From UBA8190 sp003453695 (GTDB lineage: Bacteria; Actinomycetota; Acidimicrobiia; Acidimicrobiales; UBA8190), in the NCBI GenBank assembly GCA_036796975.1, contig DAIRBY010000073.1:1-6530 (forward strand): DNA of 6,530 nt. The letters are read 5' to 3'. Positions 1 through 3,912 of this stretch are shown one piece after another (within the stretch, counting starts at the first letter, position 1; every line of letters begins with the position of its first letter). The notes beneath the pieces were generated by a model, which saw only the letters and a list, made by a program, of their open reading frames with translations, was not told the origin of the DNA and ran no database searches. A program made the position numbers and the translations under genes.

Positions 1-101
1 ACCGGCGGCTCGAGGTCGGCGGCCGCGATCGCTCGAAACTCGTCGACGGGGTTACTTGGCAGCAGTCACTCGTTGCCTCGGCTCTCGGCGCTTCCCCCGT
101 G
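1..101 (+). pseudogene. NERD-like protein, 5' fragment, interrupted by IS21 element
   Basis: This is the upstream part of a host gene split by the insertion sequence; its true start lies left of the window. The frame beginning at base 3 is open to the insertion point and reads RRLEVGGRDRSKLVDG, then VTWQQSLVASALGASPV. It joins without a frameshift to the fragment after the IS once one CCCGTG copy is removed. The GGRD-R-KLV...Q pattern resembles the part of NERD (nuclease-related domain) proteins just before their conserved C-terminal strand. NERD proteins are thought to be nuclease-related, but the catalytic part is not visible, so activity cannot be judged. Most codons end in G/C, though less strictly than in the IS genes. 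The frame continuity is seen directly; the family name rests on recognising the motif. Confidence 0.68.
96..101. repeat. Target-site duplication, left copy (CCCGTG)
   Basis: CCCGTG directly abuts the left IS terminus and is repeated exactly at 3108-3113 beyond the right terminus. A 6-bp duplication is within the 4-8 bp range known for IS21-family elements. It falls on a Pro-Val codon pair of the interrupted gene. Confidence 0.88.
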
Positions 102-156
102 TGGAAATGTCAACCCCATTTGGCCCCACTGTGATGGCTTGATTTGGCCCCACCCC
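102..156. repeat. Left terminal inverted repeat of the IS21 element
   Basis: The outermost 11 bases TGGAAATGTCA match the reverse complement of 3097-3107 at 9 of 11 positions. Bases 119-156 match the reverse complement of 3043-3080 at 28 of 38. Within this end the 12-mer ATTTGGCCCCAC occurs twice, at 118-129 and 142-153, spaced 24 bp. Repeated motifs inside long imperfect ends are characteristic of IS21 elements, where they serve as transposase-binding sites; that role here is inferred. Confidence 0.85.
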
Positions 157-340
157 TAGGCGCGTTTCAGTAGCTCCCGGCACGAGCTGAACGCTGTGCG
201 TGACGGGGCTGTCGTGATGCGCTCGGTTGTCTTTCAGGTAATGGCGGCTCCTTTCTCAATAAGGTCGGCTTGTGGTCGGGAAGGCGTGGGCCGGCGGGCG
301 ACCGGTTCCGGAGGAGTTCGGTTTGTTGAGGTTGTCGAGC
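157..340. other. Non-coding subterminal region of the IS
   Basis: This stretch lies between the left inverted repeat and the stop of the small third gene. I see no convincing gene on either strand. A short inverted repeat (AGCTC at 172-176, GAGCT at 184-188) has a 7-base loop but no T-run, so I do not call it a terminator. Confidence 0.5.
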
Positions 341-643
341 TCAGTCGGCGTCGAAGGGCCACCTCCCGTCGCAGATCGGTGAGGCAGGATCGAAGCGCAG
401 CCGGGCCTCGTCGGGGTTGGTGCCGACCAGGCGGGCGACTTCGTCCCAGCTGGCGCCCTCGGCGCGCACATGCACCACGGCTTCGGGCAGGAAGCGTTCC
501 GCCTGGGCGATGAGGCTGGCGACGAGGTGGACGATGACGACGTCGTCGCCCATCCACAGTCCCCGCCGCCCGGCCAGCGCGCTGATGGCGTCGTCGATGA
601 CCTCGTAGGTGTCGTTGTCGACAGCGGGTGCGGGCGGCCTCAC
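341..643 (-). CDS. Small helix-turn-helix-like accessory protein of the IS21 element
   Basis: This is a 100-codon gene immediately downstream of istB. The GTG start shares bases with the istB stop (GTGA at 640-643) and is preceded by GGAGGAG five bases upstream, which fixes this start over a longer upstream in-frame extension. The protein is acidic at its N-terminus (DNDTYEVIDD). It has a hydrophobic segment around residues 34-47 (DVVIVHLVASLIAQ) that looks like an amphipathic helix rather than a membrane span. Residues 63-83 (GASWDEVARLVGTNPDEARLRF) resemble the helix-turn-helix seen in many actinobacterial proteins with a GASW-E-A--LG pattern. Its position in the coupled operon suggests a role in transposition or its regulation, but this is inference. 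I do not recognise a named family. Canonical IS21 elements carry only istA and istB. Confidence 0.78.
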   Translation of the reverse strand: MRPPAPAVDNDTYEVIDDAISALAGRRGLWMGDDVVIVHLVASLIAQAERFLPEAVVHVRAEGASWDEVARLVGTNPDEARLRFDPASPICDGRWPFDAD

Positions 644-1437
644 TGGATCTCCTCCGGTGCGGGCTTGCGCGCTCGGCCTTTGCCGGCCCGGGTGGAGCGC
701 AGCCGGTAGGATTGGCTGCCGGTCTCGAAGATGTGGGCCCGGAAGGTCAACCGGTCGACCACCGCGGCGGTGAGCCGAGGCTCCCCGAAGGTGGCCCCCC
801 ACTCGGAGAACGGGGCGTTGGATGCCGCCGCCACGCTGGCTCTCTCGTCGCGCTCGGTGATCACCTGGAACAGCAGCTCGGCGCCCCGAGGATCGAGATG
901 GACATAGCCCAGCTCGTCGAGGCAGAGAAGATCCAGGCGGCCGTAGCGGCCCACCACCCGGGACAGCATGCGGTCATCGGCCGCCTCGGCCAGCTCGTTG
1001 ACCAGCGCGGCGGTGGTGACATAGCGCACCCGCCGGCCCGCCTCGGCCGCGGCCAGTCCCACGCCGATGAGCAGATGGGTCTTGCCGGTGCCGGGATCAC
1101 CGAGGGCCACGAAGGGCTCGCCGGCGTCGACCCAGGCCAGGCCGGCCAGCGCGGCGAACGATGCCGGGTTGATCGACGGGGCGGCACCGAGGTCGAAGTC
1201 GGCCAAGCGCTTGATGCGGGGAAAGCGGGCCTCGGCCACCCGGCGTTCGCGCCGGCGGGCCTCCCGGTCATCGAGCTCGGAGGAGAGCACCTCGGCCAGG
1301 AACACCCGATGGGTGAGCCCGGCGCGCGCCGCGTCGTCGGCCAGGCGAACCGCCTCGGCGCGCACGGTGGGCAGGTGCAGGCGCAGGGCGGCGGCGCCGA
1401 TGGCGGCTTCGGCCGCGGTCTCGGACATGGCCATCAT
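640..1437 (-). CDS. istB: IS21-family helper ATPase IstB
   Basis: This is the AAA+ ATPase that assists the IS21 transposase, acting on DNA in the cytoplasm in target capture and transposition, and related in fold to DnaC/DnaA-type ATPases. The 265-residue length is typical. An N-terminal helical region (about 1-90) precedes the ATPase core. The Walker A motif is GDPGTGKT at residues 113-120 and Walker B is LLCLDELG at 170-177 (Asp174, Glu175). The sensor-like ASN is at 205-207 and the VVDRL motif at 226-230 supplies a likely arginine finger (Arg229). All look intact. The start overlaps the istA stop (ATGA, 1434-1437) and has AGGAGGT six bases upstream, so the first of three nearby ATG codons (1, 2 and 4) is preferred. 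The C-terminal tail is basic. Confidence 0.96.
   Translation of the reverse strand: MMAMSETAAEAAIGAAALRLHLPTVRAEAVRLADDAARAGLTHRVFLAEVLSSELDDREARRRERRVAEARFPRIKRLADFDLGAAPSINPASFAALAGLAWVDAGEPFVALGDPGTGKTHLLIGVGLAAAEAGRRVRYVTTAALVNELAEAADDRMLSRVVGRYGRLDLLCLDELGYVHLDPRGAELLFQVITERDERASVAAASNAPFSEWGATFGEPRLTAAVVDRLTFRAHIFETGSQSYRLRSTRAGKGRARKPAPEEIQ
649..655 (-). promoter_or_regulatory. Ribosome binding site of the small third IS gene
   Basis: On the minus strand GGAGGAG lies five bases before the GTG start, inside the last codons of istB. This placement supports the GTG at 641-643 as the true start and reinitiation after istB. Confidence 0.78.
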
Positions 1438-2984
1438 CCCGCCACCTCCTCGTCACCGCGCCCGAGCAGGGCGTCGTAGGGTTCAAGTGGTGGTGGAGCG
1501 GGAGAATCCGCTGCGGCGGCGGTGCCGATGGGGATGATCTCGGCATCGCCGCTGTGGCCGTCAGCGGCCCGGCGGGCCTCGATGCCCACCACCTTGGGAT
1601 CCACCGAGTCCACCGCCAGGGCGCCGGTGATGCCGGAAGTCACCGCGCCGGCGGGCAGACGCCGGTGCAACAGGAGCACCTCGCACAGCGCCCGGGTTCC
1701 GGCCCCGTCACCGAGTTGGCGGCGGGCCTCGGCCCAGTAGGCGTCATGGGTGGCGCTGAAGACACCCGCCGCCCGGGCCTGGGCCAGGGCCACCGATCCG
1801 GCCATGGCGCCGGGCTTGTGGAAGAGGACCTCGAGGTAGTGGTCCAACTCGAGGTGCGACTCGCCCCGATGCACCAGGCGAGTGTGGCGGGCGACGGTCC
1901 GGGAGCCCTCGAGTACTTCCACGAAGGTGGCGCCCAGCCGGGCCGACAGCGTGCGGCCCGCCAGTCGGGCCGGCACCGAGTAGTGGCACTGGCGCACGCA
2001 GACCCGGGCCTTGGTGTCGACCCTCACCGCCGGCAGGTATCGGGCGGTGTCGAACCGCTCGGCCGGCAAGGCCCGCAGATAGCCGGCCTCGGCGGCGAAG
2101 TCCTCGGTCACCGTGGTGGACCGGGTGCCGATGCGGCGGCGGTCATCGGCGGCGTCGCCGGCTCGGCAGGCTTCGTTGAGCGCGGCCAGGTCAACCGCGG
2201 CGGGCACCGGGACCAGATGGGTGCGGCGGAATCTTCCGATCTCGCCTTCCACGCCGCCCTTCTCGTGGCTGCCCTCGATCCCGGGGATGCAGAACCACGA
2301 GTCGAAGCCGAAGTGCGAGCGCAGGGCGATGAATCTCTCGTTCTCGTCCCGGTTGCGGCCCTGGAGCACCCGGGCGACCGCGGGCTTCAAATTGTCATAG
2401 CGGATCCGGGTCGGCACACCGTTGAACGCGGAGAACGCCTCGTCGTGGCCGTCGAAGAACGCCTCCTGGGCCTGGGTGGCGTAGATGCGGTGCACGCCCT
2501 TGCCCGAGGCGGACAGGCGCATCACGAACATCCAGCACTTGGTGAGCGCCCCGTCGAGGTAGCACCACACCTCCCCGAAGTCGACCTCGGCCTCCCGGCC
2601 GGGCTCGTGTAGCTGCGGGATGGTCACCACCCGGGTGAGGTTCAGAAGCTCCCGACGGCGCTCTCCCACGTAGTGGCGCACGGTGGACTCGGCCAGCGTG
2701 GCACCCTGCTCGTCCCGGAGGCGCTGGAAGATCCGCCGGGCGGTGTGTCGCTGCTTGGGCGGGGCGGTGCGGTCGGCCTCGAGGATCTCGTCGATCCAGG
2801 CCTTCCAGCGCCCCAGTGCCGGGGCGTCCCGCTCGGGCACCTTGCGGCCCGGCGGGACGGCCGAGGTCAGCGCCTGGCGGACCAATCGGCGGTGCACGTG
2901 GTGCTTGGCGGCCAGGGCCCGGACCGACAGTCCGAGGTCCCGGTTGTCTCTGCGTATCTTCTCGTATAGCTCCACCCTCGACAT
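1434..2984 (-). CDS. istA: IS21-family DDE transposase IstA
   Basis: This transposase cuts and joins the IS ends. The chosen product is 516 residues, usual for the family. Residues about 18-40 (LGLSVRALAAKHHVHRRLVRQAL) form an N-terminal helix-turn-helix for end binding. The RNase H-like catalytic core has Asp135 (EVDFGEVW), Asp197 (IRYDNLKPAV) and probably Glu246 (SHEKGGVEGEIGRFRR), so the DDE triad is complete. A beta-barrel region follows at about 334-370 (HYSVPARLAGRT, VARHTR), then the family-typical HYLEVLFHKPGAMAGS at about 382-397. The C-terminal 60 residues are low-complexity, rich in Ala, Pro and Asp. The start is the ATG at 2982-2984, with GAGGG eight bases upstream. A GTG three codons later, served by AGGAG, is a plausible alternative. 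A 13-codon upstream in-frame extension lacks support. The gene overlaps istB by four bases. Confidence 0.95.
   Translation of the reverse strand: MSRVELYEKIRRDNRDLGLSVRALAAKHHVHRRLVRQALTSAVPPGRKVPERDAPALGRWKAWIDEILEADRTAPPKQRHTARRIFQRLRDEQGATLAESTVRHYVGERRRELLNLTRVVTIPQLHEPGREAEVDFGEVWCYLDGALTKCWMFVMRLSASGKGVHRIYATQAQEAFFDGHDEAFSAFNGVPTRIRYDNLKPAVARVLQGRNRDENERFIALRSHFGFDSWFCIPGIEGSHEKGGVEGEIGRFRRTHLVPVPAAVDLAALNEACRAGDAADDRRRIGTRSTTVTEDFAAEAGYLRALPAERFDTARYLPAVRVDTKARVCVRQCHYSVPARLAGRTLSARLGATFVEVLEGSRTVARHTRLVHRGESHLELDHYLEVLFHKPGAMAGSVALAQARAAGVFSATHDAYWAEARRQLGDGAGTRALCEVLLLHRRLPAGAVTSGITGALAVDSVDPKVVGIEARRAADGHSGDAEIIPIGTAAAADSPAPPPLEPYDALLGRGDEEVAG
1444..1451 (-). promoter_or_regulatory. 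Ribosome binding site of istB
   Basis: GAGGAGGT on the minus strand sits six bases before the first ATG of istB, inside the 3' end of istA. Such a strong site at an overlapping stop/start argues for translational coupling that still lets istB be made efficiently. Confidence 0.8.
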
Positions 2985-2997
2985 CTCCTTCTCCCTC
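2985..2997 (-). promoter_or_regulatory. Ribosome binding region of istA
   Basis: On the minus strand this reads GAGGGAGAAGGAG directly before the ATG. The outer GAGGG has 8-base spacing to that ATG; the inner AGGAG abuts the ATG but is 9 bases from the GTG at codon 4. The start is therefore certain only to within three codons. No clear -35/-10 promoter is visible between here and the right end of the IS. Confidence 0.6.
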
Positions 2998-3042
2998 GTT
3001 GATGGTCTTGAGCAACCACGCAACGTAGGGATTGGTGGGTTG

Positions 3043-3107
3043 GGGGTGGGGCCACTTCAAACGATCACAAGTGGCCCAGGTGGGGCCTGTTCACGATGCC
3101 ATTCCCA
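3043..3107. repeat. Right terminal inverted repeat of the IS21 element
   Basis: This end pairs with the left end in two blocks: 3097-3107 (9 of 11) and 3043-3080 (28 of 38). The spacer between the blocks is 16 bases here and 6 on the left, a 10-base (about one helical turn) difference. The motif GTGGGGCC occurs at 3046-3053 and 3080-3087, with a degenerate copy GTGGCCC at 3071-3077. This is the end upstream of istA, so transcription of the IS genes must start here or from outside. Confidence 0.85.
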
Positions 3108-3113
3108 CCCGTG
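3108..3113. repeat. Target-site duplication, right copy (CCCGTG)
   Basis: This is an exact copy of bases 96-101 directly abutting the CA terminus of the IS. Bases outside the pair differ, so the duplication is six bases long. Confidence 0.88.
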
Positions 3114-3317
3114 GCTGGTCACCGTCCACCCGTTTACGCGGTTATGTGTTTCGTTGGTGCCGAGTGGGGAGTGTTGAGCCGTCCGTTTGTCCAGCACGGC
3201 GTCACTGTCGCCTGGCCATCCGCGGTCGTCGATCTGCTGAATGACCGAGACTTCCGTCCATGTAAAGAAGCGAGCGCACTTGCAGCAGTCTTGGCGGCTT
3301 CCTTCGCGAGCGCGTAG
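3108..3317 (+). pseudogene. NERD-like protein, 3' fragment, interrupted by IS21 element
   Basis: This is the C-terminal part of the gene begun at 1-101. The frame reads on from CCC GTG through VYAVMCFVGAEWGV, SRPFVQHGVTVAWPSAV and a short alanine-rich tail to TAG at 3315-3317. A hydrophobic strand ending in CFV-A-WG followed by a GV-V-WP motif is what I recognise from the C-termini of actinobacterial NERD-domain proteins. About 40% of codons after the junction end in A or T, clearly more than in the IS genes, so host gene and IS have different codon histories. An ATG inside the IS end at 3096 is in frame with this fragment and could make it look like an independent 73-residue gene. It has no ribosome binding site, so I treat it as a remnant. 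Confidence 0.72.
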
Positions 3318-3837
3318 TCAAGCTTCGCCGGGGTGCGACCAGGACAGCAGAGGGTGAGCCCCCCGCTCGTAACCCCCCAGGACCGAGCCGGTCTGTTCCA
3401 CAAGCGCTGCGTCGGCCAGCACACAGAGCCGTCGATCTTGAGCGTTCACCGAAGGGGTTCGGGGTGTCGGCGCCCCCGCGCCCATAGCATCGTGTCCTCT
3501 GACAGGCGGAAGTTACCACCGGGAATCCCCGCGACCCCCACAAGCAGATCGCGATCCGTTGCCTGTCCGCCAGTGGACGGTTTGCAGCTCGGTTGACAGC
3601 ACAGGCCATCGTCGTCGACGCTCCCGCACCCAGCCGTCGGGATTTCCTCCTGGTCCGGCGGACACGACGTACGCTTCTTCTGTGGTTCAGCTCACCCTTC
3701 GCGAGGAGTGGGCGTTCGCTCGCTAGTCCCGTCGGAGTGGACCGCCTCGCCAGGCTGTCATGGTCAGGCAGCGTCATTTCGCATGTAGCCAAGGGGCAGT
3801 CGTCCGCTTTGTGGACATTTGGCCCCGTCAAGTCCAA

Positions 3838-3860
3838 GGGCCTTCCAAGGAGGTCGGCCC
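3838..3860 (+). promoter_or_regulatory. Possible leader hairpin exposing an AAGGAGGT loop
   Basis: GGGCC (3838-3842) can pair with GGCCC (3856-3860), leaving a 13-base loop that contains AAGGAGGT. No start codon lies at a usable distance downstream of that Shine-Dalgarno-like sequence. The hairpin is about 50 bases before the signal-peptide gene. It may be a leader structure or chance in GC-rich DNA; I cannot match it to a known riboswitch. Confidence 0.2.
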
Positions 3861-3901
3861 ACCCTCGGCTCTTAGGCGGGCGGGCCGCTCGATTTTGGCC
3901 T

Positions 3902-3908
3902 GAGGGGG
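3902..3908 (+). promoter_or_regulatory. Ribosome binding site of the repeat-protein gene
   Basis: GAGGGGG precedes the ATG at 3913, with GAGG seven bases upstream. It supports this start, which also gives a well-formed signal peptide. Confidence 0.65.
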
Positions 3909-3912
3909 ACAC

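Larger units (their letters stand above)
102..3107 (-). mobile_element. Complete IS21-family insertion sequence carrying three genes
   Basis: The element is 3006 bp, bounded by TGG...CCA termini (the TG...CA ends typical of IS21) and flanked by a perfect CCCGTG duplication. Its genes lie on the minus strand in the order istA, istB, small third gene. Transposase and helper both keep their catalytic motifs and are uninterrupted, so the element looks capable of transposition. It is longer than the usual 2-2.5 kb of the family because of the extra gene and about 240 bp of non-coding sequence at its left end. It is inserted into a NERD-like gene in opposite orientation. The matching duplication means the insertion has not rearranged since. 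The boundaries were read by eye but are supported independently by the inverted ends, the duplication and the restored reading frame. Confidence 0.92.
3318..3912 (+). other. Intergenic region and probable leader of the repeat-protein gene
   Basis: About 595 bases hold no gene I can support. Several frames on both strands are open, but none combines a start, a ribosome binding site and coding-like composition. Visible items are a short GC hairpin at 3461-3476 (GGGGTG/CGCCCC around a TCGG loop, no T-run), a lone TTGACA at 3593-3598 without a convincing -10 partner, an IS-end-like motif at 3810-3826, and a hairpin at 3838-3860. The promoter of the downstream gene probably lies here but cannot be placed. 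Confidence 0.5.

Noticed and set aside
172..188. AGCTC/GAGCT inverted repeat as a terminator of the IS operon
   Set aside because: The stem is only 5-6 bp and no T-run follows on the minus strand.
628..2612. Long + strand frames opposite istB and istA
   Set aside because: They are rich in Gly, Ala, His and Gln, as expected for the antisense of GC-rich coding DNA, while the minus strand encodes complete IstA and IstB with catalytic motifs.
3461..3476. GC hairpin with TCGG loop as an intrinsic terminator
   Set aside because: There is no T-tract on either side, and it is about 145 bases past the nearest stop.
3593..3598. TTGACA as a -35 box
   Set aside because: No acceptable -10 hexamer lies 16-19 bases downstream, so it cannot be called a promoter.
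3202..3912. A 236-codon minus-strand frame
   Set aside because: It runs antisense over the NERD-like fragment and into the leader of the repeat-protein gene, is Arg/Ser-rich with no recognisable domain, and has no ribosome binding site.
3318..3912. tRNA, CRISPR or known riboswitch in the intergenic region
   Set aside because: No GGTTCGA-type T-loop with matching acceptor stem, no regularly spaced direct repeats, and no aptamer consensus that I could recognise.
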